Assembly (NCBI RefSeq): GCF_018494035.1
Contig: NZ_JABBFO010000012.1
Coordinates: forward strand, 31,816 to 95,815
Length of the DNA: 64,000 nucleotides
Origin: Rosenbergiella australiborealis
GTDB taxonomy: Bacteria; Pseudomonadota; Gammaproteobacteria; Enterobacterales; Enterobacteriaceae
Direction of reading: 5' to 3'
Below, one piece after another: positions 10,490 to 20,787 of this stretch (positions are counted from its first letter, which is position 1; every line of letters starts with the position of its first letter). The translations under genes were made by a program, and so were the position numbers. The notes beneath the pieces are model-generated. The model made no database searches. It was given only the letters and a program-made list of their open reading frames with translations, and was not told where the DNA came from.

Positions 10490-11812
10490 ATGATGAAACG
10501 TTTAACGACCAGGGATATATTTGCGCTAGGGTTTATGACCTTCGCGTTGTTTGTCGGTGCAGGAAATATTATTTTCCCACCAATGGTAGGTATTCAATCC
10601 GGTGAACATGTATGGGTTTCTGCCCTAGGTTTCTTACTCACAGCAGTAGGATTACCGGTTATGACCGTCATTGCATTAGCACGTGTTGGCGGCGGGGTGG
10701 ATACCTTAAGCAGCCCAATGGGTAAAGCGGCAGGGGTTGTCTTAGCGTTTGTCTGTTATCTCGCAGTAGGACCTTTATTTGCGACACCTCGTACGGCGAC
10801 AGTCTCCTTTGCAGTTGGTATTGGCCCATTAGTCGGTGACAATGCCCTAGCTTTGCAAATTTATAGCGTGATCTATTTTTGCATAGTGATCTTCGTTTCT
10901 CTATTTCCCGGTAAACTACTTGATACCGTCGGTCACTTTTTAGCGCCGATTAAAATCATTGCTCTGGCTGTTCTAGGGATTGCTGCCTTACTTTGGCCTG
11001 CGGGAAGCCATTTACCGGCTACTGATGTTTATCAACAAGCCGCTTTTTCTAACGGTTTTGTGAATGGCTATTTGACGATGGATACGCTCGGCGCCCTTGT
11101 CTTTGGCATTGTCATTGTTAATGCTGCCCGTTCACGCGGTATTGAAAACTCAAAATTATTAACGCGTTACACTGTTTTAGCAGGGATCATTGCTGGGGTT
11201 GGTTTAACTTTAGTGTACCTTTCTTTATTCAAATTAGGTTCAGATAGCGGAAGTCTTGTCAGCCAGTCATCAAATGGTGCAATGATCCTTCATGCTTACG
11301 TCCAGCATACCTTTGGTTCAGGGGGCAGCATCTTCTTAGGTGTGCTTATTTTGCTGGCCTGTATGGTTACTGCTATTGGACTGACCTGTGCTTGTGCCGA
11401 GTTTTTTGCCCAGTACTTACCGTTATCCTATAAGGCGCTTGTTATCATTTTGAGCCTCTTTGCGATGATAATCTCCAATTTGGGTTTAACACACTTGATT
11501 GCCATTTCTATACCTGTATTAACCGCTATCTATCCGCCTTGTATCGTACTGGTTGTCCTAAGTTTTACTTTAGGCTGGTGGCAAGAAGCAGGGCGCATCA
11601 TTAAGCCTGCGATGGTAGTAAGTTTAGTCTTTGGTATTATTGATGGCTTTAAAGCAAGCAATCTTAAAGATTGGGTACCGGTGAGCTTGCAGCACCTACC
11701 GCTATCTGAGCAGAATTTATCGTGGTTACCGCCAGTATTAGTCGTTATTATTATTGCGGCGATTATCGATAGAATGAAAGGTAAGGCTGTTAGCGTGAAA
11801 ACATCGGCTTAA
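10490..11812 (+). CDS. brnQ: Branched-chain amino acid:cation symporter
   Basis: Inner-membrane LIVCS-family carrier (LIV-II) importing leucine, isoleucine and valine with a cation. It has 440 residues against 439 in E. coli and about 12 predicted membrane segments. Characteristic stretches are [14 protein letters not shown] near residues 18-31, [14 protein letters not shown] and [25 protein letters not shown]. Two ATG codons stand in tandem; the second (10493) gives exactly the E. coli start. A strong terminator follows, so it is probably transcribed separately from proY. Confidence 0.97.
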   Translation: MMKRLTTRDIFALGFMTFALFVGAGNIIFPPMVGIQSGEHVWVSALGFLLTAVGLPVMTVIALARVGGGVDTLSSPMGKAAGVVLAFVCYLAVGPLFATPRTATVSFAVGIGPLVGDNALALQIYSVIYFCIVIFVSLFPGKLLDTVGHFLAPIKIIALAVLGIAALLWPAGSHLPATDVYQQAAFSNGFVNGYLTMDTLGALVFGIVIVNAARSRGIENSKLLTRYTVLAGIIAGVGLTLVYLSLFKLGSDSGSLVSQSSNGAMILHAYVQHTFGSGGSIFLGVLILLACMVTAIGLTCACAEFFAQYLPLSYKALVIILSLFAMIISNLGLTHLIAISIPVLTAIYPPCIVLVVLSFTLGWWQEAGRIIKPAMVVSLVFGIIDGFKASNLKDWVPVSLQHLPLSEQNLSWLPPVLVVIIIAAIIDRMKGKAVSVKTSA

Positions 11813-11828
11813 CATGTATTGATGTCAC

Positions 11829-11860
11829 AAACCACGGGCGATTGCTCGTGGTTTTTATTT
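11829..11860 (+). terminator. Rho-independent terminator after brnQ
   Basis: AACCACG pairs with CGTGGTT through an extended GC stem and GATT loop, followed directly by a T-rich run (TTTTTATTT). It separates brnQ from proY. Confidence 0.92.
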
Positions 11861-11876
11861 TTGGGATCGGTAAATT

Positions 11877-13244
11877 ATGCAACAAGAAAATACCCTAAAA
11901 CGGGGACTGAGTATTCGGCATATCCGTTTTATGGCGCTAGGTTCGGCGGTAGGTACAGGCTTATTCTATGGTTCAGCGGATGCAATCCGTATGGCCGGCC
12001 CAAGCGTATTACTGGCTTATATCATCGGCGGATTAGTCGCTTATATTATTATGCGTGCTCTAGGTGAGATGTCGGTGAATAACCCTTCTGCCAGCTCTTT
12101 CTCACGCTACGCTAACGACTATTTGGGCCCTTGGGCGGGATATCTTACCGGTTGGACTTACTGTTTTGAAATATTGATTGTGGGTATTGCCGACGTAACC
12201 GCGTTTGGTGTTTACATGGGAGTCTGGTTCCCAGATGTACCGCATTGGATATGGGTATTAAGCGTCGTGTTTATTATCGGTGCCATAAACCTAATGAGCG
12301 TAAAAACCTTCGGCGAAGTTGAGTTTTGGTTCTCATTTTTCAAAATCGCTACTATCACCTTAATGATTATTGCTGGATTCGCAATGATCATTTGGGGAAT
12401 GGGTAACGGCGGACAGCCTACGGGTATTTCTAATCTTTGGACCAATGGTGGCTTCTTCGCGCATGGCTTAGTTGGAATGCTGCTTTCACTCCAGATGGTT
12501 ATGTTTGCCTATGGGGGGATTGAAATAATTGGAATTACAGCGGGAGAGGCTGAAAATCCTGAGAAATCTATCCCTAAAGCGATCAATTCCGTACCATGGC
12601 GTATACTGGTTTTTTATGTGGCGACACTTTTCGTTATCATGGCTATCTATCCTTGGAACCAAGTTGGTACTCAAGGGAGCCCCTTCGTTTTAACCTTCCA
12701 ACATCTGGGTATTGCGGCAGCAGCCTCTATTTTAAATTTTGTGGTGATCACTGCATCATTATCGGCAATCAATAGCGATATTTTCGGTGTCGGTCGTATG
12801 TTGCATGGGTTGGCAGAGCAGGGACAAGCCCCGGCTATCTTCCGTAAAGTCTCTTCACGTGGTGCACCTGCAGTGACCGTAATTGTGATGATGGTTGCAC
12901 TGCTAATTGCTGTACTGCTCAATTATCTAATCCCTGAGAAGGTCTTTTTGGTGATCGCTTCGTTAGCGACTTTTGCTACGGTTTGGGTGTGGATCATGAT
13001 CCTACTTTCACAAATCGCTTCGCGTATTAAGTTAGGTAAGGAAGCGGCAAAAAGTCTGAAATTTGCTTTACCGGGTGGCATTGTATTATCGAGTTTAGCG
13101 GTTGTATTTTTGCTGTTTATTATTGCTTTGATTGGCTATTTCCCTGATACGCGTTTATCACTTTATGCAGGGGTAGTGTGGATGATAGTGTTAATGCTTG
13201 GCTATCCTTTAACGCGTCGTTCGCGTCACGCAAGACGAGTATAA
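11877..13244 (+). CDS. proY: Amino acid permease, ProY type (APC family)
   Basis: Inner-membrane permease of the AAT subfamily. The N terminus [31 protein letters not shown] and the segment [19 protein letters not shown] are the APC signature of ProY. It has 455 residues and 12 membrane segments, near the 457 of E. coli. E. coli ProY is annotated as a cryptic proline permease and has also been linked to histidine uptake, so the substrate is uncertain. It lies 64 bases after brnQ, beyond the terminator, as in E. coli. A hairpin shared with kbp ends the gene. Confidence 0.93.
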   Translation: MQQENTLKRGLSIRHIRFMALGSAVGTGLFYGSADAIRMAGPSVLLAYIIGGLVAYIIMRALGEMSVNNPSASSFSRYANDYLGPWAGYLTGWTYCFEILIVGIADVTAFGVYMGVWFPDVPHWIWVLSVVFIIGAINLMSVKTFGEVEFWFSFFKIATITLMIIAGFAMIIWGMGNGGQPTGISNLWTNGGFFAHGLVGMLLSLQMVMFAYGGIEIIGITAGEAENPEKSIPKAINSVPWRILVFYVATLFVIMAIYPWNQVGTQGSPFVLTFQHLGIAAAASILNFVVITASLSAINSDIFGVGRMLHGLAEQGQAPAIFRKVSSRGAPAVTVIVMMVALLIAVLLNYLIPEKVFLVIASLATFATVWVWIMILLSQIASRIKLGKEAAKSLKFALPGGIVLSSLAVVFLLFIIALIGYFPDTRLSLYAGVVWMIVLMLGYPLTRRSRHARRV

Positions 13245-13249
13245 CGATA

Positions 13250-13274
13250 TTCGCTGCCGGTATCCGGCAGCGAA
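13250..13274. terminator. Hairpin between proY and kbp
   Basis: A perfect 11-bp stem (TTCGCTGCCGG / CCGGCAGCGAA) with a TAT loop sits between convergent genes. T runs are weak on both sides, so termination efficiency is uncertain. Confidence 0.7.
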
Positions 13275-13279
13275 AGTAT

Positions 13280-13726
13280 TTAGGCTGGAATACGTAATGA
13301 TTGACCCGGATAAATTTTGTCCGGGTGTGAAAGCATGGGTTTATTCGCTTCAAAAATCTTGTTGTACTGGTTAGCATCACCGTACATTTGTTTCGCGATA
13401 CCGCTTAAGGTATCACCCGATTTTACCGTATAGAATTTACTCTCGGTGGCAGTTGCCGTGTCGGGGGTAGTAGTCACTTTATCATCGACACTACTAATTC
13501 CAGCAACGTTGCCCACCGCGACTAAAATCTTCTCTTTTAATTCTTGGCTTAACCCTTCACCACTCACCGTTGCTTTGTCGCCATCAACACTGACTTGTAC
13601 TTTATCTGCGCCAGGGATCCCCAGTTTTTGTAGGTGGTCCTGGATCTTGGTCGCGGCGTCATCGTGTGATGAGACTGAATCCCAAATTTTTTCACCTGCT
13701 TCTTTTACAAAATCAAATAAGCCCAT
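13280..13726 (-). CDS. kbp: Potassium-binding BON-LysM protein
   Basis: Homologue of E. coli Kbp (YgaU), a small cytoplasmic protein that binds K+ and is needed for growth at high K+. The start [18 protein letters not shown] is canonical; CAGGAG lies 7 bases before this ATG. The upstream in-frame ATG (13786) would add 20 unrelated residues. A BON domain (about residues 20-85, with [21 protein letters not shown]) is followed by a C-terminal LysM domain ([20 protein letters not shown]). The length of 148 is near the 149 of E. coli. In E. coli this gene lies elsewhere on the chromosome, so its position next to proY is a rearrangement. Confidence 0.94.
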   Translation of the reverse strand: MGLFDFVKEAGEKIWDSVSSHDDAATKIQDHLQKLGIPGADKVQVSVDGDKATVSGEGLSQELKEKILVAVGNVAGISSVDDKVTTTPDTATATESKFYTVKSGDTLSGIAKQMYGDANQYNKIFEANKPMLSHPDKIYPGQSLRIPA

Positions 13727-13900
13727 TACAAACTCCTGTTTTAGGTTGTGAAAATAGTGATTACAACACTCTACAGTATAGCCCATTTCTCCCTTTGTGA
13801 GAGATAGCGAGGTTGAACGAAGAAATTTATCGGTAAACGTTTCTGTCCTAAGGGGTTCGCGCTACACTAGCTGCCCCTACTACCTAATACAGGAGTCACT

Positions 13901-14353
13901 ATGTACTGCCCTTTTTGTAACGCCGTCGATACAAAAGTCATTGACTCTCGCTTGGTCAGTGAAGGTTCTTCAGTACGACGTCGCAGACAATGTTTACTCT
14001 GTAGCGAGCGATTTACGACATTTGAAATTGCAGAGCTGGTTATGCCACGTGTCATTAAAAGTGATGAGATTCGAGAGCCTTTTGATGAAGAAAAAATGAT
14101 GCGTGGTCTAATGAAAGCACTAGAAAAGCGCCCAGTAAGTGCTGATGCCTTAGATAATGCGGTACATAGAATTAAAGCACGGTTACGGGCAACCGGAGAG
14201 CGTGAATTACCGAGTAAAGTAGTAGGGAATTATGTGATGGATGAGCTAAAACTCTTAGATAAAGTGGCCTACATTCGGTTTGCATCAGTCTATCGTAGTT
14301 TTGAAGATGTGCGCGAATTTGGCGAAGAAATCGCAAAACTTGGGAGTGAGTAA
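13901..14353 (+). CDS. nrdR: Ribonucleotide reductase transcriptional repressor
   Basis: NrdR represses the nrd operons in response to ATP/dATP. The N-terminal zinc ribbon has CPFC at residues 3-6 and CLLC at 31-34, and an ATP-cone domain follows ([20 protein letters not shown]). The length of 150 residues is close to the 149 of E. coli. Its stop codon overlaps the ribD start (TAATG), so the two are co-translated, as in E. coli. It is the first gene of the nrdR-ribD-ribH-nusB-thiL cluster. Confidence 0.98.
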   Translation: MYCPFCNAVDTKVIDSRLVSEGSSVRRRRQCLLCSERFTTFEIAELVMPRVIKSDEIREPFDEEKMMRGLMKALEKRPVSADALDNAVHRIKARLRATGERELPSKVVGNYVMDELKLLDKVAYIRFASVYRSFEDVREFGEEIAKLGSE

Positions 14354-15468
14354 TGTCTGATCGTGATTTTATGCAACATGCCCTACAACTCGCTGCACGC
14401 GGACGTTTTACGACGAGCCCTAATCCAAATGTTGGCTGTGTGATTGTCAAAGACGGTGCCATTATCGGTGAGGGCTTCCATCAAAAGGCAGGGGAAGGGC
14501 ATGCTGAAGTCCACGCATTACGTGAAGCAGGAACAGCAGCAAAAGGCGCGACCGCTTACGTGACCTTGGAACCTTGCAGTCACTATGGACGAACGCCTCC
14601 TTGCTGCGATGCGCTCATTGCGGCGGGGATCACACGTGTGGTTGCCGCGATGCAAGATCCTAACCCCCAAGTCGCGGGTCGGGGATTACATCGTTTACGT
14701 GAAGCCGGTATTGAAGTCGAATTTGGTCTGTTAGCCCAAGAGGCAGAGAGCCTTAACCGTGGTTTTCTTAAGCGGATGCGTACAGGGTTCCCTTGGGTAC
14801 AATTAAAAATGGCTGCCTCGCTGGACGGTCGTACGGCAATGGCGAATGGCGAAAGTCAGTGGATTACTTCAGCGGCAGCGCGTCAAGATGTACAACAGTT
14901 TCGTGCCCAGTCTTCCGCGATATTGACGACCAGTCAGACCGTACTGGCAGATAATCCCCAGATGAACGTACGTTGGTCGCAATTAGATGCCGATACACAA
15001 GCGCTAATTGGGGAAGCGTCGCAGCTGCGTCAACCTTTACGTGTCGTGTTAGATCGCCATCGTCAAGTCAGTGATAACGCAGCTTTATTTATGCCAGGAG
15101 CTCAAACGTGGCGTGCCGTGGTACAACCCTCTGAGCAGATAAATGCTTGGGATAAAGAGTTAGTTCTCCCTGAGCATCACGGCTATATTGACTTAGTAGC
15201 ATTGATGATGACACTGGGTCAACAGCAGATAAACACCGTTTGGGTTGAAGCGGGTGCGACGCTGGCAGGCCAGCTGTTACATGCTGGGGTGGTTGATGAA
15301 CTGATCCTTTATACGGCACCCAAATTGTTAGGATCCGATGCACGTAGCTTATGCCAGCTACCGGGTATAGAACATCTCTCCCAAGCAATGGAATTTGAAA
15401 TCAACGATATTCGACAAATCGGCCGTGACTTACGACTTATTTTGCAGCCAATTGCAGCGTCTGTGTAA
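14353..15468 (+). CDS. ribD: Bifunctional riboflavin biosynthesis deaminase/reductase
   Basis: Catalyses the second and third steps of riboflavin synthesis: deamination of the diaminopyrimidine and NADPH reduction of the ribosyl chain. The N-terminal deaminase has the zinc motif HAEVHAL (about residue 50) and PCSHYGRTPPC (75-85). The C-terminal reductase domain contains ASLDGRTA and GESQWITS. It has 371 residues against 367 in E. coli. It overlaps nrdR by one base and is followed by ribH after 78 bases. Confidence 0.98.
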   Translation: MSDRDFMQHALQLAARGRFTTSPNPNVGCVIVKDGAIIGEGFHQKAGEGHAEVHALREAGTAAKGATAYVTLEPCSHYGRTPPCCDALIAAGITRVVAAMQDPNPQVAGRGLHRLREAGIEVEFGLLAQEAESLNRGFLKRMRTGFPWVQLKMAASLDGRTAMANGESQWITSAAARQDVQQFRAQSSAILTTSQTVLADNPQMNVRWSQLDADTQALIGEASQLRQPLRVVLDRHRQVSDNAALFMPGAQTWRAVVQPSEQINAWDKELVLPEHHGYIDLVALMMTLGQQQINTVWVEAGATLAGQLLHAGVVDELILYTAPKLLGSDARSLCQLPGIEHLSQAMEFEINDIRQIGRDLRLILQPIAASV

Positions 15469-15546
15469 AAGCCTAAGCAGACCGTCAAACATTATGCTAG
15501 AATTCGCGCCCTGTTGGGCGTCTTACTCTTAACCTGAAGGATATTT

Positions 15547-16017
15547 ATGAAAATTATCGAAGCGCCAGTGGCTACACCAGAAGCCAATATTGCGATTGTT
15601 ATCGCTCGTTTCAACAACTTCATTAACGATAGTTTGCTTCAAGGTGCGGTTGATGCATTAAAACGCATTGGTCAGGTCAAAGACGAAAACATTACCGTGG
15701 TCTGGGTACCGGGAGCTTATGAACTTCCGCTCGCCGCACGGGCCTTAACACGAACAAAAAAATATGATGCAGTGATTGCCTTAGGAACGGTTATTCGTGG
15801 TGGCACCGCGCACTTTGAGTTTGTGGCCGGTGAAGCCAGTTCGGGAATTGCGAATGTTGCGATGAATAGCGACATCCCAGTCTCCTTTGGTGTATTAACG
15901 ACTGAAAATATCGAGCAGGCTATTGAGCGTGCTGGAACTAAAGCGGGTAATAAAGGCGCTGAAGCCGCTCTTACCGCACTTGAAATGATTAACGTAATAA
16001 AAGCGATTAACGCCTGA
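15547..16017 (+). CDS. ribH: 6,7-dimethyl-8-ribityllumazine synthase
   Basis: Condenses the ribityl-aminouracil made by the RibD pathway with dihydroxybutanone phosphate to lumazine, as a 60-subunit capsid in the family. The substrate motifs ARFNNFI, PGAYELP and [17 protein letters not shown] (with the active-site His) are present. It has 156 residues, the same as E. coli. An AAGGA ribosome-binding site precedes the ATG. nusB follows after 16 bases, as in E. coli. Confidence 0.98.
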   Translation: MKIIEAPVATPEANIAIVIARFNNFINDSLLQGAVDALKRIGQVKDENITVVWVPGAYELPLAARALTRTKKYDAVIALGTVIRGGTAHFEFVAGEASSGIANVAMNSDIPVSFGVLTTENIEQAIERAGTKAGNKGAEAALTALEMINVIKAINA

Positions 16018-16033
16018 TTCTGAGGGAATTTTT

Positions 16034-16453
16034 GTGAAACCTGCTGCTCGCCGCCGCGCCCGAGAGTGTGCTCTTCAAGCACTCTACTCCTGGCAAATAT
16101 CGAATAACGACATTGCTGATGTTGAATATCAGTTCCTTGCTGAAAATGACGTCAAAGACGTTGATGTGCTGTACTTTCGGGAGATCCTGACTGGCGTAGC
16201 GAACAACAGTGATTATCTTGATAACCTGATGCAACCTCACCTTAGTCGTCGTCTTGATGAACTGGGACAAGTTGAAAAAGCGGCATTACGCATTTCGCTT
16301 TATGAGCTGAGTAAGCGTGATGACGTCCCATACAAAGTGGCTATCAACGAAGGTATTGAACTTGCTAAAACCTTCGGTGCTGAAGATAGTCATAAGTTTA
16401 TTAACGGTGTATTGGACAAAGTCGCTCCACAAATTAGACCACGCCGTAAATAA
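16034..16453 (+). CDS. nusB: Transcription antitermination factor NusB
   Basis: RNA-binding protein that forms the boxA-binding NusB-NusE complex for rRNA antitermination. It has 139 residues as in E. coli and begins [19 protein letters not shown]. The start is GTG, 16 bases after ribH. The conserved C-terminal stretch [33 protein letters not shown] is intact. A strong terminator follows directly, so thiL probably depends on read-through or its own promoter. Confidence 0.98.
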   Translation: MKPAARRRARECALQALYSWQISNNDIADVEYQFLAENDVKDVDVLYFREILTGVANNSDYLDNLMQPHLSRRLDELGQVEKAALRISLYELSKRDDVPYKVAINEGIELAKTFGAEDSHKFINGVLDKVAPQIRPRRK

Positions 16454-16460
16454 TTATATC

Positions 16461-16487
16461 AGGCCGGAAATTCCGGCCTTTTTTTTA
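16461..16487 (+). terminator. Rho-independent terminator after nusB
   Basis: A 9-bp GC-rich stem (AGGCCGGAA / TTCCGGCCT) is followed immediately by eight T residues. Confidence 0.93.
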
Positions 16488-16516
16488 TGGCAAAGTAAGA
16501 TAAAAAGGTAAACGTG

Positions 16517-17491
16517 ATGGCCTGTGGTGAATTTGAAGTCATTACTCGTTATTTCAATCGCAAAACGACGAATAGACGAGATGTTGAAACTGGGATTGGT
16601 GACGATTGTGCATTATTAAATCTTTCCCCTAATCAGACATTAGCCATTAGTGTCGATACATTAGTGGAAGGCACACACTTTTATCCTGATATCGCCCCAG
16701 AAGATCTTGCCTATAAAGCCTTAGCCGTTAACCTCAGTGATTTAGCCGCAATGGGAGCCGATCCCGCTTGGCTTACCTTAGCGATTAGTCTACCTCATGT
16801 TGATCATCAATGGTTGCAATCCTTCAGCGATGCATTATTTGAGCAATTAGACTACTTCCATATGCAGTTAATTGGGGGAGACACCACTCGTGGTCCACTC
16901 TCTATGACGCTGGGTATTCACGGATTAGTACCTGCGGGTAAAGCATTAACACGCAGTGGGGCACAACATGGTGATTGGATCTTCGTCACTGGAACGTTAG
17001 GCGATAGTGCTGCGGGATTAGCGATTCTGCAAAATAAACTGACAGTGTCGACAGCACAACAACGTGAGTATTTACTTAAGCGACACCTTCGTCCTACCCC
17101 ACGCATTTTACCCGGGCAAGCACTGCGAGACCTCGCTACTTCAGCGATAGATATCTCGGATGGATTACTCTCTGATCTAGGACATATTCTGCACGCCAGT
17201 CACGTGGGCGCAAAAATAGAGCAAAGTCAATTACCGCTCTCTTCCTACTTACAAGAGGTTGTTGAACGGGAGGTAGCGATTAACTTTGCGTTAAATGGTG
17301 GTGAAGATTACGAACTCTGTTTTACCGTACCGGAAGTCAACCGCGAAGCTATCCAACTTGCGCTTGATAATTTAGGGGTAGAGAGTTGCTGTATTGGACA
17401 AATATTGCCTTCATCTGAAGGGATTGCGTTGTACGATCAAGGGAAAAAGCTGATTTATCAGCCACAAGGCTTCGATCATTTTTCTGCTTAA
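16517..17491 (+). CDS. thiL: Thiamine-monophosphate kinase
   Basis: Phosphorylates thiamine monophosphate to thiamine pyrophosphate, the last step of thiamine cofactor synthesis. It belongs to the PurM/AIR synthase-like fold: the GIGDDCALL metal motif is near residue 25, and [16 protein letters not shown] and [10 protein letters not shown] follow. The start MACGEF matches E. coli ThiL; a GTG one codon upstream is the alternative. It has 324 residues. In E. coli pgpA overlaps its 3' end; here pgpA is absent and a long hairpin follows the stop codon directly. Confidence 0.97.
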   Translation: MACGEFEVITRYFNRKTTNRRDVETGIGDDCALLNLSPNQTLAISVDTLVEGTHFYPDIAPEDLAYKALAVNLSDLAAMGADPAWLTLAISLPHVDHQWLQSFSDALFEQLDYFHMQLIGGDTTRGPLSMTLGIHGLVPAGKALTRSGAQHGDWIFVTGTLGDSAAGLAILQNKLTVSTAQQREYLLKRHLRPTPRILPGQALRDLATSAIDISDGLLSDLGHILHASHVGAKIEQSQLPLSSYLQEVVEREVAINFALNGGEDYELCFTVPEVNREAIQLALDNLGVESCCIGQILPSSEGIALYDQGKKLIYQPQGFDHFSA

Positions 17492-17492
17492 T

Positions 17493-17529
17493 TGTACCCA
17501 AAAGTTGGATTATCCAACTTTTGGGTACA
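17493..17529. terminator. 37-base perfect inverted repeat between thiL and dxs
   Basis: An 18-base arm (starting TGTACCCAAAAG) and its exact complement are separated by one base. It starts two bases after the thiL stop and lies between convergent genes. A CTCTTTTTT run follows at 17538-17545, but not directly. It is probably a shared terminator; an origin as a repeated element is possible. Confidence 0.7.
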
Positions 17530-17544
17530 GATACGGGCTCTTTT

Positions 17545-19410
17545 TTATTGAGACCATTGCTGGTAGCGTTCAATAATTCCTTTGCTATCCAGCCCTAATG
17601 CCTGTCTCACCTCATCTTGCGTACCTTGCGCAATAAATTCGTCAGGGAGACCGAGATTAAGCACTGGACGCATTAAGCGATGAGCCATAAGTAACTCATT
17701 AACGCCACTGCCAGCTCCGCCTTTAATCGCCCCTTCTTCAAGGGTAATAAAGGTGTTATGCGTCTGCGCTAAGGAAATGACAAGGGCCTCATCTAGCGGC
17801 TTGACAAAGCGCATATCCACCACTGTCGCACCAAGCTGTTCGGCCGCCTGTTGGGCTTCAACAAGGAGAGTGCCAAAGTTTAAAATAGCCACATCACTCC
17901 CTTCTTGAACAATCTTACCTTTTCCAATAGGTAATGCGGCGAGAGGGCGTTCTGCCAAGCCAATTCCATTTCCGCGCGGATAACGTACTGCTGAAGGGCC
18001 ATCGCGATATTGATAGCCAGTGTAGAGCATTTGTCGACACTCATCTTCGTTGCTTGGCGTCATGATCAGCAGATCAGGGATACAGCGTAAGAACGCAATA
18101 TCGAAGGCTCCTTGGTGTGTTTGTCCATCAGCCCCGACAATACCCCCACGATCGATTGCGAACAAGACGGGAAGCTTCTGGATTGCTACGTCATGGATGA
18201 GTTGATCGTAGGCCCGCTGTAAAAAGGTCGAATAAATTGCGACTACTGGATGATAGCCGCCAATCGCCAGTCCTGCTGCAAACGTGACTGCATGTTGTTC
18301 AGCAATCGCTACATCAAAATATTGGTCGGGATATTCGCGCGAGAAACGTACCATACCTGAGCCTTCGCGCATGGCAGGAGTAATAGCCATCAGTTTAGGA
18401 TCTTGAGCGGCGACTTCACAAAGCCAATCCCCAAACACTTTTGAATAAGTGGGAGCCGCACTTTGTTTACTGGTGGGTAATACGCCACTTGCCGGATCAA
18501 ATTTCGGAACTGCATGCCAACTAATCGGATCTTTTTCCGCGGGAGCATAGCCTTTCCCTTTCTGCGTGATAATGTGCAGAAATTGTGGCCCTTTTAACTG
18601 ACGCATATTTGATAGGGTACTGACGAGAGTGTGGACATCGTGTCCATCAACGGGACCAATATAATTAAAGCCCAACTCTTCAAACAGCGTACCGGGTGAG
18701 ACCATCCCTTTGATATGTTCTTCGGTACGCTTTAACAACTCTTTGATGGGCGGAAAATTATCAAAGGCACGTTTTCCGCTCTCACGTAGTTTAGAATAGG
18801 TTTTGCCTGAAAGCAGCTGTGCAACACGGTTATTCAGTGCCCCCACGTTTTCAGAAATCGACATATCATTATCGTTAAGGATAACTAGCATATCGGGTTT
18901 GATGTCACCTGCGTGATTCATCGCTTCAAAAGCCATACCGGCAGTAATTGCGCCATCACCAATGATACAAGCGACTTTACGCTCTTTCTGTTCTTTTTGC
19001 GCGGCTACCGCTAACCCTAAACCAGCACTGATAGAGGTGGATGAGTGACCAACACTTAATACATCGTGTTCACTTTCGGCACGCCAAGGAAAAGGGTGAA
19101 GGCCCCCTTTTTGGCGAATAGTCCCGATACGGTCACGGCGACCAGTTAGGATTTTATGGGGATAAGCCTGATGCCCAACATCCCAGATAAGGTGGTCGAA
19201 AGGTGTATCATAGACATAATGTAATGCGACCGTAAGTTCAACGACACCGAGGCCAGAGGCAAAGTGCCCACTTGATTGACTCACGCTATTAAGCAAATAC
19301 GCGCGTAACTCTTCACAAAGCTGTGGCAACTTCTCTTTCGGAAGTTGGCGCAATTGCTGAACAGTTTCAGCGAGGGCCAGAGTAGGATATAAGGTATTGT
19401 CAAAACTCAT
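17545..19410 (-). CDS. dxs: 1-deoxy-D-xylulose-5-phosphate synthase
   Basis: Thiamine diphosphate enzyme that condenses pyruvate and glyceraldehyde 3-phosphate, the first step of the MEP isoprenoid route. It is a transketolase-like protein: [17 protein letters not shown] near residue 75, the ThDP motif [18 protein letters not shown] with the metal-binding NDND, and the pyrimidine domain with [15 protein letters not shown]. The start [13 protein letters not shown] was chosen from the family; the longer frame to 19491 runs back into ispA. It has 621 residues (E. coli 620). It is third in the xseB-ispA-dxs operon. Its cofactor links it to the nearby thiL and thiI. Confidence 0.98.
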   Translation of the reverse strand: MSFDNTLYPTLALAETVQQLRQLPKEKLPQLCEELRAYLLNSVSQSSGHFASGLGVVELTVALHYVYDTPFDHLIWDVGHQAYPHKILTGRRDRIGTIRQKGGLHPFPWRAESEHDVLSVGHSSTSISAGLGLAVAAQKEQKERKVACIIGDGAITAGMAFEAMNHAGDIKPDMLVILNDNDMSISENVGALNNRVAQLLSGKTYSKLRESGKRAFDNFPPIKELLKRTEEHIKGMVSPGTLFEELGFNYIGPVDGHDVHTLVSTLSNMRQLKGPQFLHIITQKGKGYAPAEKDPISWHAVPKFDPASGVLPTSKQSAAPTYSKVFGDWLCEVAAQDPKLMAITPAMREGSGMVRFSREYPDQYFDVAIAEQHAVTFAAGLAIGGYHPVVAIYSTFLQRAYDQLIHDVAIQKLPVLFAIDRGGIVGADGQTHQGAFDIAFLRCIPDLLIMTPSNEDECRQMLYTGYQYRDGPSAVRYPRGNGIGLAERPLAALPIGKGKIVQEGSDVAILNFGTLLVEAQQAAEQLGATVVDMRFVKPLDEALVISLAQTHNTFITLEEGAIKGGAGSGVNELLMAHRLMRPVLNLGLPDEFIAQGTQDEVRQALGLDSKGIIERYQQWSQ

Positions 19411-19429
19411 CAGAGACTCATCATAGAAT

Positions 19430-20329
19430 TTATTTATTTCGTTCAACGATATAACTCGCCAACGCCTGTAGCTGCTGTGTATTAAAGCCATGTTTTTCGA
19501 GCTGCGCTAGGGCATCGACGGCTTCTTGATAAAGCTCTTTGGCTTTATGACGTGCAGGTTCAAGTCCCAATAGTCCAGGGTATGTGCTCTTCCCTAACGC
19601 GAGATCCATTCCCTGCTGTTTCCCCGTGATTTGACTATCGCCTGTCACATCGAGAATATCGTCTTGTACCTGAAAGGCGAGGCCGATTGCCTCAGCATAA
19701 CGGTCAAGAAGCGGTAAGTACGGGCGACTTCGTTCGCCTGCAGTAAGTGCACCTAGGCGTATAGCCGCTCGTATCAGTGCCCCCGTTTTATGGCGATGAA
19801 TAGTCTCTAAGTCTTCAACATTTACTGTTTTACCTTCGGCTTGCAAGTCGAGGGCTTGACCTAAAACCATCCCTACCGCGCCGCTAGCCCGTGCAAGTTC
19901 GGTAATCATCGCGATACGGGTCGAATCATTGACCCCAGACATCGGCTTTTCACTCAGAATAGAGAAGGCTTGAGTCAGTAAGCCATCCCCCGCCAAAATC
20001 GCAGTATCTTCACCAAAAGCGATATGACAAGTCGGTTGCCCACGACGTAAGCTGTCATCGTCCATTGCTGGTAAATCGTCGTGGATCAGCGAGTAGGCAT
20101 GGATAAATTCGATCGCAGCCGCAGGAACATCAAGTACTTTAGAATCGATGCCAAACATCTCCCCTGTGGCATACACCAGGAAAGGGCGCATTCTTTTTCC
20201 ACCTAATAATACGCCATGATGCATCGCTTGAAATAACGGATTAGACTGAAAAGTAAGGTTTTCTAAACATTCTTCTAGCACAAGATCGATACGAGTACGG
20301 TAGTGCGTTAAAGTCGTAAAATGATCCAT
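19430..20329 (-). CDS. ispA: Farnesyl diphosphate synthase
   Basis: Adds isopentenyl diphosphate to dimethylallyl and geranyl diphosphate to give farnesyl diphosphate. The first aspartate-rich motif is [14 protein letters not shown] and the second is QVQDDILD. The GGKRMRPFL substrate site is near residue 45. I chose the ATG at 20329, two bases after the xseB stop, giving 299 residues as in E. coli; the longer frame would start at a TTG. It feeds from the same pathway that dxs opens. Confidence 0.97.
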   Translation of the reverse strand: MDHFTTLTHYRTRIDLVLEECLENLTFQSNPLFQAMHHGVLLGGKRMRPFLVYATGEMFGIDSKVLDVPAAAIEFIHAYSLIHDDLPAMDDDSLRRGQPTCHIAFGEDTAILAGDGLLTQAFSILSEKPMSGVNDSTRIAMITELARASGAVGMVLGQALDLQAEGKTVNVEDLETIHRHKTGALIRAAIRLGALTAGERSRPYLPLLDRYAEAIGLAFQVQDDILDVTGDSQITGKQQGMDLALGKSTYPGLLGLEPARHKAKELYQEAVDALAQLEKHGFNTQQLQALASYIVERNK

Positions 20330-20331
20330 TA

Positions 20332-20571
20332 TCAATTTTCCGGGGTGAACGTTGATAATTCAGCATGCTCGTCTTGAGCAAGCAAAATTTGTACTCGTTG
20401 TTCGGCTTGCTGTAATTGCTGTTGGCCTTGACGCGCAAGCGTAACCCCACGTTCAAATTCATTAAGAGCATCTTCTAGCGGTAATTGACCGCTTTCTAAG
20501 CGCTGCACTATGGATTCTAGCTCAGAAAGTGATTGTTCAAAGCTGATCGTCGACGCAGGTTTTTTAGGCAT
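20332..20571 (-). CDS. xseB: Exodeoxyribonuclease VII small subunit
   Basis: Small subunit of exonuclease VII, which degrades single-stranded DNA together with XseA. It has 79 residues (E. coli 80). The family signature [33 protein letters not shown] is intact and helical. It is the first gene of the leftward xseB-ispA-dxs operon, the standard enterobacterial arrangement. The 216 bases upstream are shared with the divergent thiI. Confidence 0.97.
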   Translation of the reverse strand: MPKKPASTISFEQSLSELESIVQRLESGQLPLEDALNEFERGVTLARQGQQQLQQAEQRVQILLAQDEHAELSTFTPEN

Positions 20572-20787
20572 ATACAGTACCGGCTTGGTGAATGAACGAG
20601 AATATGGATATATGTTAGCTGACCAGAGAGTTTTCGCAAAATACTCTGTGTAGCACGACTAAAACAAGCTAAAGCAACGTAATGATGATATACTATGCGC
20701 GCTTAAATCAGAGGATAGCTCTGAAACCTATTTTAACATATAAACGTTTAATAATTAACGTTTATTCCCACGTAAGTTAGTGCCTAT

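Noticed and set aside
11819-12067. 82-codon frame at the start of proY
   Set aside because: It runs through the brnQ terminator and overlaps proY in another frame; no homology is recognised.
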